A stretch of DNA of 64,000 bases from Gammaproteobacteria bacterium (lineage in GTDB: Bacteria; Pseudomonadota; Gammaproteobacteria; Ga0077554; Ga007554), in NCBI GenBank assembly GCA_040183005.1, contig JAMPIW010000001.1, forward strand, positions 245,258 through 309,257, in the 5' to 3' direction. Shown one piece after another: positions 54,214 through 64,000 of the stretch. The notes under the pieces are model-generated. The model was not told the DNA's origin, ran no database searches, and worked only from the letters and a program-made list of their open reading frames with translations. A program made the translations under genes and the position numbers. How positions within the stretch are numbered: position 1 is the first letter of the stretch; each line of letters opens with the position of its first letter.

Positions 54214-54534
54214 TGGGAAACCGTTAACTTGTTGCTCCCGCAACAAATTTGTCATTATCCACAAAACCTGTGGATAACTTTGTGGACGACTTGGGGTAAA
54301 ACGTCGCCAGACCGCACAACAATGGGGTTGTTCTTGATTTGCACGGAAAATGTGCCGGCCCTATCAAATCAAACAAAAACAATATGTTATATGGTATTGT
54401 GTGGTTGTGACGGTTTTAAGGCGCTAGCAAAAAGGGCGTGAGGGTGTCCCATAGCGGCATTGTGTATAAGGTGTCAAGTGGCCTATCAATATAAGTCTGT
54501 CAAAATCCCTGATAATATGTGCGGGCAGGATGCC
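54214..54534. other. Region between the IS1595 relic and the DUF1624 gene
   Basis: No gene. It includes a pair of DnaA-box sequences, described separately, and an AT-rich stretch (about 54360-54400) that may hold a promoter. Confidence 0.45.
54255..54277. promoter_or_regulatory. Inverted pair of perfect DnaA-box sequences
   Basis: TTATCCACA at 54255-54263 and TGTGGATAA at 54269-54277 are both exact matches to the DnaA box consensus, facing each other across 5 bp. A third perfect box lies at 54161-54169 inside the IS1595 end. No dnaA, dnaN or gyrB gene is near, so a replication origin is not claimed. Confidence 0.55.
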
Positions 54535-55257
54535 ATGCCACCCCCGTCAACGCGCTATTCGCTCGTCGATGTGTTGCGCGGAACGGCTGTTGTGATGATG
54601 TTTGTGTATCATTTTACGTTTGACCTGCGTTACTACGGTGTAGTCAGCGCTGATTTCAATAATGATCCCTTTTGGTTAGGGTTTCGCGCTATTATTGTGG
54701 GTTTGTTTCTTGGGGTAGTGGGCGTGAGCCTGCACTTGGTCACAGCGCGCGGCGTGAACCCGCGTGCCTTTGGGCGGCGTTTGTTGCTGGTGGCGGGCTG
54801 TGCTGCTCTGGTGAGTGCGGGGAGTTATGCAATGTTTCCCAATAGCATGATTTTCTTTGGTATCCTGCACTTTATCGCTGTTGCCAGCGTGCTTGGTCTG
54901 TTGTTCAGGCGGTTATTTTGGCTTAATTTGATAGTGGGCGGGGGATTGATCGTCGCGGGGTTGCAGTTTCAGCATCCCTGGTTTGATCTTCCGGCCTGGC
55001 AATGGCTGGGGATGATGACGCATAAGCCGGTGACCGAGGACTATGTGCCATTGCTACCGTGGTTTGGCGTGGTATTGATCGGGATGTTTATCGGCAAGCT
55101 GATTTATCAAAGGGAAAATGTGCCCGCCTTTGCGCGCTGGGCAGGCAGGCATCCGGTGGCGCGCCTGTTGGCATTTGGCGGGCGGCATAGCCTGCCGGTA
55201 TATATGTTGCATCAGCCGGTGTTTTTGGGCGTATTGTTTTTGTTCTATGGAACGTGA
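54535..55257 (+). CDS. DUF1624 / heparan-alpha-glucosaminide acetyltransferase-like membrane protein
   Basis: The protein of about 240 residues has seven or eight hydrophobic helices. The opening YSLVDVLRGTAVVMMFVYHF is the family signature, with a histidine thought to take the acetyl group in relatives. The end GRHSLPVYMLHQPVF is shared with acyltransferase-type membrane proteins. It is an inner-membrane protein of unknown substrate. I placed the start at 54535, after GGGCAGGA; other in-frame ATGs are at 54517 and 54460. It lies 44 bp upstream of gspC, and may share its transcript. Confidence 0.8.
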   Translation: MPPPSTRYSLVDVLRGTAVVMMFVYHFTFDLRYYGVVSADFNNDPFWLGFRAIIVGLFLGVVGVSLHLVTARGVNPRAFGRRLLLVAGCAALVSAGSYAMFPNSMIFFGILHFIAVASVLGLLFRRLFWLNLIVGGGLIVAGLQFQHPWFDLPAWQWLGMMTHKPVTEDYVPLLPWFGVVLIGMFIGKLIYQRENVPAFARWAGRHPVARLLAFGGRHSLPVYMLHQPVFLGVLFLFYGT

Positions 55258-55301
55258 TGATGCCGTTACGTTGTGTGATGAATCGCGGGTAGTATGTCCT
55301 G

Positions 55302-56237
55302 ATGATCAAGGCTATGACGTTGGGTAACGGGCTGGCAAGCGGCACAGGCTTTATATCGTCCGTGGCTTGGCGCAATTTTGCGTTGCGGCTACTGCAGCCC
55401 TCCGTGACCCGGCGCGCGGTTCTTCTGCTCGTGGTCATTCTGTTGTGCTTGATAGCGTATAGTCTGGCCAGACTGACGTGGATGGTGTTGCCCGCGCCGC
55501 GCGAGAACGGCGCGCCGCCCCCGCTTATCCAGGCGGTTGGTCAGCGCGACGCTACGGCTGCGCCAGTGGCGGCGCGCAAACCCTCGCATCAGGAAATGGC
55601 ACAGTGGCATTTGTTTGGCGAGATACAGGTGATTAATGTAGGCGCAGCTGCGGAAATGGCGCCGCAGACCAGTCTTGCCTTGAATCTGCGCGGGGTGATT
55701 GCCTCGCGCGACAAAAAAAGCGCGCGGGCGATTATCGCCGATGCCAGTGGTAATGAGCAGTTCTACGCAATAGATGCACCTGTGCCTGGCGGGGCGACGC
55801 TGAAGGAGATCCATGCCGATCGGGTTATCCTGTTGCGCGATGGCCGGTATGAAACCCTGCTGCTGCCCAAGGATGAAACAAGCGGGGAAGGTGCGCCAGG
55901 CGCTGCGATGTCTATGCCAAACTCCGACGCCGCGATGCAGGAGTTTCGTGACGCTGCGATGAGCAATCCGCAAAGTCTGATGGAACGGGTTCGCCCGATA
56001 CCGGTCAGCGAAGGCGGCAAATTTATAGGCTATCGTTTTATGCCAAATGAAGACCCAGGTTTTCTCGCGCGTTTTGGCATGGAACCCAATGATATTGTGA
56101 CCTCCGTCAATGGCATGAGCCTCGACAATCCTGCCAAGGGGATGCAAGTGTTGAACAGCCTGAAAACTGACGGGGAAGTGCGGGTTGATACAGTGCGTAA
56201 TGGGGCTCCGCGTTCTTTTGTGTTACGGATGAACTAA
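55302..56237 (+). CDS. gspC: Type II secretion system inner-membrane protein GspC
   Basis: The 311-residue protein has a short cytoplasmic N-terminus, one membrane helix (about 45-65, VLLLVVILLCLIAYSLARL), a homology region (about 105-190, MAQWHLFGEIQVINV) and a C-terminal PDZ-like domain (about 235-310, GFLARFGMEPNDIVTSVNGM). GspC links the inner-membrane platform to the GspD secretin. It is 7 bp from gspD, so the genes form an operon. Confidence 0.92.
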   Translation: MIKAMTLGNGLASGTGFISSVAWRNFALRLLQPSVTRRAVLLLVVILLCLIAYSLARLTWMVLPAPRENGAPPPLIQAVGQRDATAAPVAARKPSHQEMAQWHLFGEIQVINVGAAAEMAPQTSLALNLRGVIASRDKKSARAIIADASGNEQFYAIDAPVPGGATLKEIHADRVILLRDGRYETLLLPKDETSGEGAPGAAMSMPNSDAAMQEFRDAAMSNPQSLMERVRPIPVSEGGKFIGYRFMPNEDPGFLARFGMEPNDIVTSVNGMSLDNPAKGMQVLNSLKTDGEVRVDTVRNGAPRSFVLRMN

Positions 56238-56244
56238 TCTAAAG

Positions 56245-58347
56245 ATGAAAAGCAAAATTAAGGGGAAGGGTGTGAGGAGGTTGCGCGGTATACCCAGAAA
56301 TTTTTATGCGGTACCGATGTTGATGGCCGCGCTGCTGCTGCCTTTCCAAGTGTATGCCCAAGATGTGACGCTTAACCTGAAAGACGCTGACATCGGCGCG
56401 GTGATCGCCACGGTCTCCGACGTGACCGGCAAGAATTTTATTGTTGATCCGCGCGTCAAGGCCAAGGTCACGGTGATCTCGGCCAAGCCCATGAACAAGG
56501 ATGAGGTCTATCAGGTCTTTCTGTCGCTGCTTGAGGTGAACGGTTTTGCCGCCGTGCCGATGGGCAAAGTCATCAAGATTATCCCCGACGTGAACGCCAA
56601 GCAGGTCAGCACGCCATTGGCCAATGACGACCGGCCCGGCAGGGGGGATGAATATGTCACGCGCGTGATCCATGTCAACAACGTCTCTGCTGCCCAACTT
56701 GTGCCGGTGTTGCGTCCCCTCGCGCCGCAACAGGCGCACATGGTGGCGTATCCGGGCACGAACGCGCTGATCGTCTCCGATCGGGCCGCCAATGTGGAGC
56801 GGCTGGCCAAGATCATCCAGGATATAGACCAGCCTGGCGATGAAACAGAGGTGGAGGTCATGCCGCTCAAACACGCCGCCGCCGCCGAGGTGGCACGCAT
56901 CTTGACATCCCTGGACCAGGAGGCGCGCAAAAGCGATCCCAATGCCGCAGCCGGGATTACCGACCGGCCGGTGTTGATTGCCGATGATCGCACCAACAGC
57001 ATCCTGATGGGTGGAGGCAAGTCCGGGCGGTTGCGCGCGCGCGCCCTGGTGTCGCATTTGGATACGCCGCTGGAGAATAGCGGCAATATCCGCGTCATTT
57101 ATTTGCGTTATGCCAAGGCCAAGGATCTGGTGCCGGTGCTGACGGGAGTGGCGAGCCAGGTGCAAGACAAGGGTAAAGTGGTGAGTGGCGCGGCGCCCGG
57201 CGGCGCTACAGGCGGCGGACCGCCCGGCAGCGGCATCAATATCCAGGCGGATGAAAGCCTCAACGCCTTGGTGGTGACGGCCCCGCCCGATGTGTTCCGC
57301 TCCCTGCAGATGGTGATCAGCCAGCTCGACGTGCGGCGCGCGCAAGTATTGGTGGAGGCGGTGATTGCGGAGGTCAATTCGAGCCGCGCGGCGGAGTTGG
57401 GCGTGCAGTGGGCGACGTTCGACCGCACCCAAGGAAGCAACGCTCCGATTGGACTAACCAACTTTACCAACGGTACTGCCGGGTCCAGCATCGCGGAAAT
57501 CGGGGGGGCGATTGCCACCAATCGTCCCCCAAGTCTCGGGCCGGGCATGACGTTCGGATTGGGCCGCTTCATCAGCGACGGATTCAGTTTCGCAGCACTG
57601 ATCCGTGCGCTGGAATCCGACGGCTCATCTAATGTGCTGTCTACCCCGACCCTGGTGATGATGGATAACTCGGACGGCGAGATCACCGTGGGACAGAATG
57701 TGCCATTTATTACCGGCTCATTTACTGCCCCTACCGGCACGGCAGGTGCTGCGGTCAATCCCTTTCAGACCATCCAGCGCCAGAATGTGGGCATTACATT
57801 GAAGGTCAAGCCGCAGATCAACGAGGGCAACGCCATCAAGATGGATATTGAACAGAAGGTCGATAGTCTCAGCACCAGCGCAGTGCGCGGCGCGTCGGAT
57901 TTGATTACCAACACCCGCTCCATCAAGACCAGCGTGATGGTGGATGACGGCAAGGTGGTGGTGTTGGGCGGGCTGATCACCGATGATCTCAAGGAAAATA
58001 TACAGAGGGTGCCGTTTCTCGGCGACCTCCCGCTGATCGGCAGCCTGTTCCGCTACAAGAAAAACACCAAGGACAAAACCAACCTGATGGTATTCCTGCA
58101 CCCGGTGATCATGCGCGATGGCGATCTTGCGGAGCGGATGACGAGCGGCAAGTATAACTTCATACGTGCTCAACAGCTTGATGCGCAGATGAAAGACCGG
58201 GGGTTGTTGCGCAATGAAGTGTTGCCGCTGATGCCGCCCATGCAAGATATGATGAAGCTGCCACCGCCGTTTGAACCGGGCACCAACAGTCCGCCCGCGG
58301 ACAAGCCTCCTGCCAATGTCGGCCCGAGCGATGGACGCACCAATTAA
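56245..58347 (+). CDS. gspD: Type II secretion system secretin GspD
   Basis: The 700-residue protein has a signal peptide ([14 protein letters not shown]), an N0 domain ([20 protein letters not shown]), three N domains, a glycine-rich spacer (about 315-335) and the secretin domain, with [17 protein letters not shown] and [12 protein letters not shown] near the end. It forms the outer-membrane pore. The last 17 bases overlap the gspE start. The proline-rich tail ([16 protein letters not shown]) may bind a pilotin. Confidence 0.95.
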   Translation: MKSKIKGKGVRRLRGIPRNFYAVPMLMAALLLPFQVYAQDVTLNLKDADIGAVIATVSDVTGKNFIVDPRVKAKVTVISAKPMNKDEVYQVFLSLLEVNGFAAVPMGKVIKIIPDVNAKQVSTPLANDDRPGRGDEYVTRVIHVNNVSAAQLVPVLRPLAPQQAHMVAYPGTNALIVSDRAANVERLAKIIQDIDQPGDETEVEVMPLKHAAAAEVARILTSLDQEARKSDPNAAAGITDRPVLIADDRTNSILMGGGKSGRLRARALVSHLDTPLENSGNIRVIYLRYAKAKDLVPVLTGVASQVQDKGKVVSGAAPGGATGGGPPGSGINIQADESLNALVVTAPPDVFRSLQMVISQLDVRRAQVLVEAVIAEVNSSRAAELGVQWATFDRTQGSNAPIGLTNFTNGTAGSSIAEIGGAIATNRPPSLGPGMTFGLGRFISDGFSFAALIRALESDGSSNVLSTPTLVMMDNSDGEITVGQNVPFITGSFTAPTGTAGAAVNPFQTIQRQNVGITLKVKPQINEGNAIKMDIEQKVDSLSTSAVRGASDLITNTRSIKTSVMVDDGKVVVLGGLITDDLKENIQRVPFLGDLPLIGSLFRYKKNTKDKTNLMVFLHPVIMRDGDLAERMTSGKYNFIRAQQLDAQMKDRGLLRNEVLPLMPPMQDMMKLPPPFEPGTNSPPADKPPANVGPSDGRTN

Positions 58348-59863
58348 TGCCGCCGTGCAAACGGACGGCTCGGTAGCCACCCCGTTGGAGGTGTCCGAGA
58401 AACGTCCGCCGTTTCCTTTCGCCAAGCGTCATGGCGTGATGGTGACGGGCTGGGAAAGCGGTTGTGCGATAGTCTTGTGCCGCCCCGACGCAACCAGCAT
58501 GGGACTCGCCGAGTTGCGGCGTTTCCTTGGTGCGCCGCTGAAATTGCAACAGGTCACGCCTGAAGCCTTTGAGGCGGAGCTTGCGCAGAGCTACGAGCAT
58601 GATTCGGCGCAGGCCATGCAGATGATGGGCGACCTGGGGGAAGAGATCGACCTGTTCAGCGTCGCCCAACAGCTCGCCGAGCCGGAAGACCTGCTCGAAA
58701 CCGAAGACGACGCGCCCATCATCCGCTTGATCAACGCGTTGCTCACCGAGGCGGTCAAGGAAAACGCCTCCGATATCCACATTGAACCCTTTGAAAACCG
58801 GCTGGTGGTGCGTTTCCGCGTCGACGGCGTGCTGCGCGAAGTGCTGGAGCCGAAGCGTGTGCTGGCGCCGCTGATCGCGGCGCGCATCAAGGTGATGGCC
58901 AAGCTCGACATCGCGGAAAAGCGCCTGCCGCAGGACGGACGCATTTCGCTGCGCGTCGCGGGCCGTCCGGTGGATGTACGCGTCTCCACGCTGCCCTCCG
59001 GCCACGGCGAGCGCGTGGTGCTGCGCCTGCTCGACAAACAGGCGGGCCGCCTCAACCTGGAACAGCTCGGCATGGCGCCCACGACGCTCACCGTGATGCA
59101 CCGCATCATCGAAAGGCCGCATGGCATCATTCTCGTCACCGGCCCAACCGGTTCCGGCAAGACCACTACGCTTTACGCTGCGCTCACCCGCCTCAACGAC
59201 AAAACACGCAACATCATGACGGTGGAAGACCCCATCGAATACTATCTGGACGGCATCGGCCAGACGCAGGTCAACACCAAGGTGGATATGACCTTCGCAC
59301 GCGGCCTGCGCGCCATTCTGCGCCAGGATCCGGATATTGTGATGGTGGGCGAGATCCGCGATCTGGAGACAGCGGAAATCGCCGTGCAGTCGAGCCTCAC
59401 TGGCCACCTGGTGCTGTCCACGCTGCACACCAACACCGCCGTCGGCGCCGTCACCCGTTTGCGCGACATGGGCGTGGAACCTTTCCTGCTCTCTTCCAGT
59501 CTCATCGGCGTATTGGCGCAGCGCCTGGTGCGGCTGTTGTGCCCGCACTGCAAGCAGCAGGTTACCGCCAGCGCGGCGGAATGCGACACCCTTGGCCTGC
59601 CCCACGAAAACCCGCCCACCCTCTATAGCGCCGTGGGTTGCGAGCAATGCAACTCCCTTGGTTATCGGGGCCGTACCGGCATCTACGAGGTCATCGAAGT
59701 CGATACCACGTTGCGCGGCATGATCCATCAAGGCGCAAGCGAGCTGGAGATGGAAACCCATGCGCGCACCATGACGCCCGGCATCCGCCAGGACGGTCTG
59801 CGCCGCGTGCTGGCCGGCGCAACCACACTGGAAGAAGTGCTGCGCGTGACGCGCGCGGAATGA
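58331..59863 (+). CDS. gspE: Type II secretion system ATPase GspE
   Basis: The 510-residue ATPase has an N-terminal GspL-binding part, Walker [16 protein letters not shown], Asp-box [14 protein letters not shown], Walker [15 protein letters not shown], His-box [13 protein letters not shown] and the zinc domain with four cysteines (LCPHCKQ ... [12 protein letters not shown]). It powers pseudopilus assembly. The start at 58331 overlaps gspD. gspF should follow but an IS21 element lies about 120 bp downstream instead. Confidence 0.95.
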   Translation: MDAPINAAVQTDGSVATPLEVSEKRPPFPFAKRHGVMVTGWESGCAIVLCRPDATSMGLAELRRFLGAPLKLQQVTPEAFEAELAQSYEHDSAQAMQMMGDLGEEIDLFSVAQQLAEPEDLLETEDDAPIIRLINALLTEAVKENASDIHIEPFENRLVVRFRVDGVLREVLEPKRVLAPLIAARIKVMAKLDIAEKRLPQDGRISLRVAGRPVDVRVSTLPSGHGERVVLRLLDKQAGRLNLEQLGMAPTTLTVMHRIIERPHGIILVTGPTGSGKTTTLYAALTRLNDKTRNIMTVEDPIEYYLDGIGQTQVNTKVDMTFARGLRAILRQDPDIVMVGEIRDLETAEIAVQSSLTGHLVLSTLHTNTAVGAVTRLRDMGVEPFLLSSSLIGVLAQRLVRLLCPHCKQQVTASAAECDTLGLPHENPPTLYSAVGCEQCNSLGYRGRTGIYEVIEVDTTLRGMIHQGASELEMETHARTMTPGIRQDGLRRVLAGATTLEEVLRVTRAE

Positions 59864-59984
59864 TCAATCACAATATTTCATCTTAATAGCCACGCCACCA
59901 AATACTGGTAACCCCCGCCATGCCAGACTTCACCCCCCACACTTTCAAATCGACCTTGTTTGCTCAGATACAAAGCCTCCTCAC
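59864..59984. other. Junction between gspE and the IS21 nest
   Basis: A short frame starting at 59921 (MPDFTPHTFKSTLFAQIQSL) does not resemble the usual GspF start. It runs into the IS21 end, so I cannot tell whether it is the truncated next gene. Confidence 0.3.
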
Positions 59985-60125
59985 TGTTGGCGCGCACTTA
60001 AAACTGACCACCTGTGCTCGTTGAATTCTGACCAGGCGTTATAGCGATGTAGCGTACTACACGGCTGTGGGTAAGTCGACCAGACTGCGACGGTATTAAC
60101 CTCCTTTTGAAGTGAATGATGTTTG

Positions 60126-60938
60126 TCAGAACGGTGCCGTTTCCTCCAACGGTGATGACCGTTTCTCCTTCTCCAGCCCCTTAATGCGATCCTTGGCTGT
60201 TGTGCTGCTTTGCTTGAAGCGATAAGACTCGTTGCCGGTCTCGACGATGTGGCAATGATGCGTCAGCCGATCCAGTAACGCCGTGGTCAGCTTGGCATCC
60301 CCGAATACGCTACTCCACTCGGAGAAGGTTAAATTGGTCGTGATGATGACGCTGGTCCGCTCATACAGCTTGGAGAGAAGATGGAACAGCAACGCCCCGC
60401 CTGCCTGTGAGAACGGCAGATAGCCCAGCTCATCCAGAATCACCAGGTCCATCTGCATCAGACTGAGCGCCAGCTTGCCCTGCTTTCCCGCAGCCTTCTC
60501 CCGTTCCAGCGTATTAACAAAATCCACCGTGGAGTAGAAGCGCACCCGTTTGCCGTGATGCTGGATGCCTGCGACACCGATGGACGTTGCCAAATGCGTT
60601 TTGCCAGTCCCCGTGCCACCAACCAGCACCACGTTCTGTGCGGCATCGGTAAACTGCAGGGTGGCGAGCCGCTTGATGAGTGACTCATCGATCTTGGACT
60701 GGCTGAAGTCAAAGCCGGCCAGGTTGCGGTGGACAGGGAATCTGGCGGTATGCATCTGGTAACTGATCGAACGGATAGCACGATCCGTCGATTCGGCTTC
60801 CACCAAATGTCGCAGGAGCCATTCGGATGATTCCATGGATGCAGTCGCGCCTGTCGCGCCCTGGCCTTTTAATTCGACATAACACTCTGCCATGCTGTGC
60901 AACTTGAGGGCTTTGAGTTGGCTGATGAGGTCAGACAT
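60126..60938 (-). CDS. istB: IS21-family helper ATPase IstB (element 1)
   Basis: The 270-residue AAA+ ATPase has Walker [12 protein letters not shown] (about residues 106-116), Walker [17 protein letters not shown] and a C-terminal arginine-rich lid. It targets transposition with IstA. The start overlaps the istA end by 8 bases (60931-60938), the usual translational coupling. It is intact. Confidence 0.94.
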   Translation of the reverse strand: MSDLISQLKALKLHSMAECYVELKGQGATGATASMESSEWLLRHLVEAESTDRAIRSISYQMHTARFPVHRNLAGFDFSQSKIDESLIKRLATLQFTDAAQNVVLVGGTGTGKTHLATSIGVAGIQHHGKRVRFYSTVDFVNTLEREKAAGKQGKLALSLMQMDLVILDELGYLPFSQAGGALLFHLLSKLYERTSVIITTNLTFSEWSSVFGDAKLTTALLDRLTHHCHIVETGNESYRFKQSSTTAKDRIKGLEKEKRSSPLEETAPF

Positions 60939-61431
60939 GGGATACCTCCCCGATACTCAGGCTGTCATAGCGTGCGGTATCCGCCAGCGGTTCCTCAGTA
61001 AGCGTCAAACTAGTTTCCACTTGCGCGGGCATTCCTTGCTGATTGAGGCGCGCCAACATGTTCAGCACATGCTCGGCACTGGGTACGCCGGATTCCAGCA
61101 CCCGTTCGACTTCAACCAGGACGGCATCCAGGCCATGGGTCGAGACGGTGGCCAGCACGGATGCCATGACACGATCACCCAGATGCCGGCAGCAAAGCCG
61201 CAAGGCGGCGGCGAGCATGGCGAAGGGAGTCGGCATCTCGCTAAACGGCGCGCCATTGCGTAATGCGCCGGGTTTACGATCAATGAGGGGAATGTAATGC
61301 TGCCAGTCGTAGCGGGTCTGGTCACGATGGTGCAAGCGCTGATGACAGGCAACGATGGCGTTCTCGGCATAGGCCTCAATCCGGTCAGGATACAGGTGGA
61401 CGGCCACTTGGTGATTCGCCAAATGACACGG
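60931..61431 (-). pseudogene. IstA C-terminal fragment (element 1)
   Basis: The fragment keeps the IstA C-terminal part: LYPDRIEAYAENAIVACHQR, RYDWQHYIPLIDRKPGALRN and a helical tail ending [10 protein letters not shown]. The N-terminal HTH and DDE catalytic domain are missing because the second IS21 element interrupts the gene at 61432. The rest should lie on the far side of the nest, to the right of this window. Confidence 0.85.
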
Positions 61432-61515
61432 TGTCAATGCCGATTTAAAATTGATACACTTTTTCATGAAATGCCGATTTAAATCTGATACACCCCCATT
61501 ACGTCTCCATACCGC

Positions 61516-62677
<1,162 letters not shown>

Positions 62678-62763
62678 GTAAGCGATTAATTACCCCCACC
62701 TGGAGTTTTTGCATGATGTGATGGATCCTCGTACGCGACATACCAAGCGACGAGGGATACACC

Positions 62764-63153
62764 ATGATGAGCAAGACACAAGCACAGCGGATGCAGAAAC
62801 AGCAGGAGTGGCGCGAGCACCTGCGGCGGCAGGAGACGAGCGGGCAGACGATTGCAGACTATGCGAAGAGCGCGGGCATCAGTGCCGATGCCTTGTACTA
62901 TTGGCGGGGGCGCTTTGCGCGCGAGGAGCGGATGAAGAATGCCCCGGCGACCTTGACGCCGGTGCGGGTGGTCGACACGGTGCGAGCAGTGGCGGCGGTG
63001 CGGGTGCAGCGTAAGCGTCCAGCCGTCCCACCTGTTTTTATAGTTACCCTTGCGCCACCCTGTGGTTTTCACAGGAGAGCGGCACATGAATATGAAATCG
63101 TTGGAGGCAAGTCGCCACTACTGGCAGCAGCACGTCGCGGCCTGGCGGTGTAG
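62764..63153 (+). CDS. IS66 TnpA-like protein, probably truncated at its C-terminus
   Basis: The first 85 residues (QKQQEWREHLRRQETSGQTI and SADALYYWRGRFAREER) match IS66 TnpA proteins with a helix-turn-helix. After about residue 90 the sequence reads the next tnpA in a different frame, so the natural C-terminus is lost. The overlap with the second tnpA is 68 bp. The element therefore has an extra tnpA copy. Confidence 0.65.
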   Translation: MMSKTQAQRMQKQQEWREHLRRQETSGQTIADYAKSAGISADALYYWRGRFAREERMKNAPATLTPVRVVDTVRAVAAVRVQRKRPAVPPVFIVTLAPPCGFHRRAAHEYEIVGGKSPLLAAARRGLAV

Positions 63154-63403
63154 TGGCCTGAAGCAGATTGATTATTGCAGGCAGCATGGACTGGTGCCGA
63201 AGCAGCTTCGCTACCGGATCGCCAAAGACCGTCGAAACGACGTTTGCGTGAGCGGCACGGATGCGGTCACGCTGGTGCCCGTGCAGATCGAGGAGGTCAA
63301 CGGTGCTGGGTTGGTGTTGCAGAACGCGGGGGGGTGGCAGCTCACGCTGCCGTCCGGTGTTTCGGCAAGCTGGCTGGCAACCTTGCTGCGGGGCTTGTCA
63401 TGA
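63086..63403 (+). CDS. tnpA: IS66 TnpA
   Basis: The 105-residue protein starts at ATG 63086, after AGGAGAG. Residues SRHYWQQHVAAWRCSGLKQI and GLVPKQLRYRIAKDR fit the TnpA HTH; the end (WQLTLPSGVSASWLATLLRGL) is the usual TnpA C-terminus. The stop overlaps the tnpB start (ATGA at 63400-63403), the standard coupling in IS66. Confidence 0.85.
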   Translation: MNMKSLEASRHYWQQHVAAWRCSGLKQIDYCRQHGLVPKQLRYRIAKDRRNDVCVSGTDAVTLVPVQIEEVNGAGLVLQNAGGWQLTLPSGVSASWLATLLRGLS

Positions 63404-63741
63404 TTGCGCAGCCGCATACGATCTGGGTGGCGGTCGCGCCGATGGACATGCGGGTGGGCATCGATGGTCTGTCGCTGCGGGTGCAGCAGGCGCTGGGCAA
63501 GGCCCCCTGCGATGGCTCGGCCTATGTGTTTCGTAACCGTCGCGGTGATCGGCTCAAGGTGTTGCTGTGGGATGGCAATGGCGTGTGGTTGTGCCAGCGC
63601 CGGTTGCATCGGGGGCGCTTCGTCTGGCCGCAGGCGGACAGTCCGGTCTGGTCATTGGAACTTGCCCAATGGCAGTGGCTGATTGCTGGTGTCGACTGGC
63701 AGCGGATGTCGGCCCAACCGGCGGCCGACTGGCGTTTGTGA
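63400..63741 (+). CDS. tnpB: IS66 TnpB
   Basis: The 113-residue protein is the IS66 Orf2 family: VAVAPMDMRVGIDGLSLRVQ, YVFRNRRGDRLKVLLWDGNG and WLCQRRLHRGRFVWP are the conserved blocks. It is required with TnpA and TnpC for IS66 transposition, though its action is unknown. Intact. Confidence 0.93.
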   Translation: MIAQPHTIWVAVAPMDMRVGIDGLSLRVQQALGKAPCDGSAYVFRNRRGDRLKVLLWDGNGVWLCQRRLHRGRFVWPQADSPVWSLELAQWQWLIAGVDWQRMSAQPAADWRL

Positions 63742-63823
63742 CGATTGAAGCCGCCATGAAAAATGGTGAATAAAAACCTGTATTTATGCGGCTTTCTGCG
63801 GTGTTTCATGGTATAATTTTGTC

Positions 63824-64000
63824 ATGAAAAACGTTGCCGAAGCAGCCCTGCAAGACGCTCCTGTCGCTCTCAAAAACTGGGCTGTGCTGGCGATGCAGCA
63901 GCTCGACGAAAAGAGTAACAAAGTACAACAGTTAAGCGATCAACTGTCACTGCGCGACCAGCAGCTCAAACACGCCGACCTCAAAATCCAGGCCCTGACC
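63824..64000 (+). CDS. tnpC: IS66 TnpC transposase, 3' partial
   Basis: The first 59 codons (MKNVAEAALQDAPVALKNWA, then a coiled coil QLDEKSNKVQQLSDQLSLRD) fit the N-terminal leucine-zipper part of an IS66 transposase. The frame is open to the window edge; the catalytic domain lies beyond it. Confidence 0.8.
   Translation, partial: MKNVAEAALQDAPVALKNWAVLAMQQLDEKSNKVQQLSDQLSLRDQQLKHADLKIQALT

Larger units (their letters stand above)
59985..61431 (-). mobile_element. IS21-family element 1, truncated
   Basis: The left end TGTTGGCGCGCACTTAAAAC is a typical IS21 terminus, followed by repeats (CTGACCA twice). The element carries istB complete and the 3' part of istA. The istA frame is cut at about 61431, where a second IS21 element begins with TGTCAATGCCGATTTAAAAT. 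Confidence 0.85.
62678..64000 (+). mobile_element. IS66-family element, left part, runs off the window
   Basis: The end GTAAGCGATTAATTACCCCC at 62678 matches the GTAA tips of IS66 elements and interrupts istA of IS21 element 2. Genes tnpA-like, tnpA, tnpB and the start of tnpC follow on the plus strand. The right end is outside the window. Confidence 0.85.

Noticed and set aside
54160..54300. Chromosomal origin of replication
   Set aside because: Only three DnaA boxes, no clear AT-rich unwinding element, and none of the usual origin genes nearby.
56239..59761. Long minus-strand frames opposite gspD and gspE
   Set aside because: Low-complexity His/Arg/Gln-rich translations typical of shadow frames in GC-rich genes.

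Overview
The window looks like the chromosome of an autotrophic proteobacterium, most likely a gammaproteobacterial chemolithoautotroph. The evidence is a form IA RuBisCO operon with the CbbQ/CbbO activase, two inorganic-carbon transporter genes, a fused RlmKL methyltransferase, a polA locus next to a DUF2782 gene, type II secretion genes and a PEP-CTERM protein. No ribosomal RNA gene, convincing tRNA, CRISPR array or carboxysome gene was seen, so the taxonomic call rests on gene content alone.

Layout. Positions 1-10022 are a carbon-fixation island: a SulP transporter with a long C-terminal extension, sbtA-sbtB, a convergent cbbR, then cbbL-cbbS-cbbQ-cbbO. Positions 10211-27542 are mostly housekeeping: ilvD, a pseudouridine synthase, an RNA methyltransferase, a CHASE histidine kinase, slyD, a DMT transporter, an Lpp-like lipoprotein, an L,D-transpeptidase, rlmH, an OmpA-family lipoprotein, rsfS, rlmKL, a REC-GGDEF protein, rnt, pyrC and rsgA. 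Positions 29477-38653 hold a UPF0149 gene, malic enzyme, a Fic protein with large palindromes at its promoter, a GST/MarR pair, malate dehydrogenase, DUF504, a beta-CASP nuclease and citrate synthase.

From about 38.7 kb the window is heavily remodelled by mobile DNA. A PEP-CTERM gene is split by an IS4 element and an IS110/IS1111 element. hepT of a MntA/HepT pair is split by a 160-bp MITE. A PilU-like ATPase gene is split by a second IS4 copy of the same length. Remnants of an integrase and an IS1595 element follow. A gspC-gspD-gspE operon stops at a nest of IS21, IS21 and IS66 elements that runs off the right edge.

How the genes fit together: SulP, SbtA and SbtB would supply and gate bicarbonate, CbbR would switch the locus, and CbbQO would keep RuBisCO active without a carboxysome. 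Citrate synthase, malate dehydrogenase and malic enzyme cover central carbon flow. A c-di-GMP cyclase, an HD-GYP phosphodiesterase, broken pilus ATPases and an interrupted surface protein suggest a strain losing surface motility or adhesion functions by IS activity.

The least expected signal is in 13024-13393: two tandem copies of a four-hairpin RNA element on the minus strand, with identical C-rich loops complementary to Shine-Dalgarno sequences. They look like sibling small RNAs. Palindromic dispersed repeats occur throughout, including inside the cbb operon and at the stop codons of two genes.
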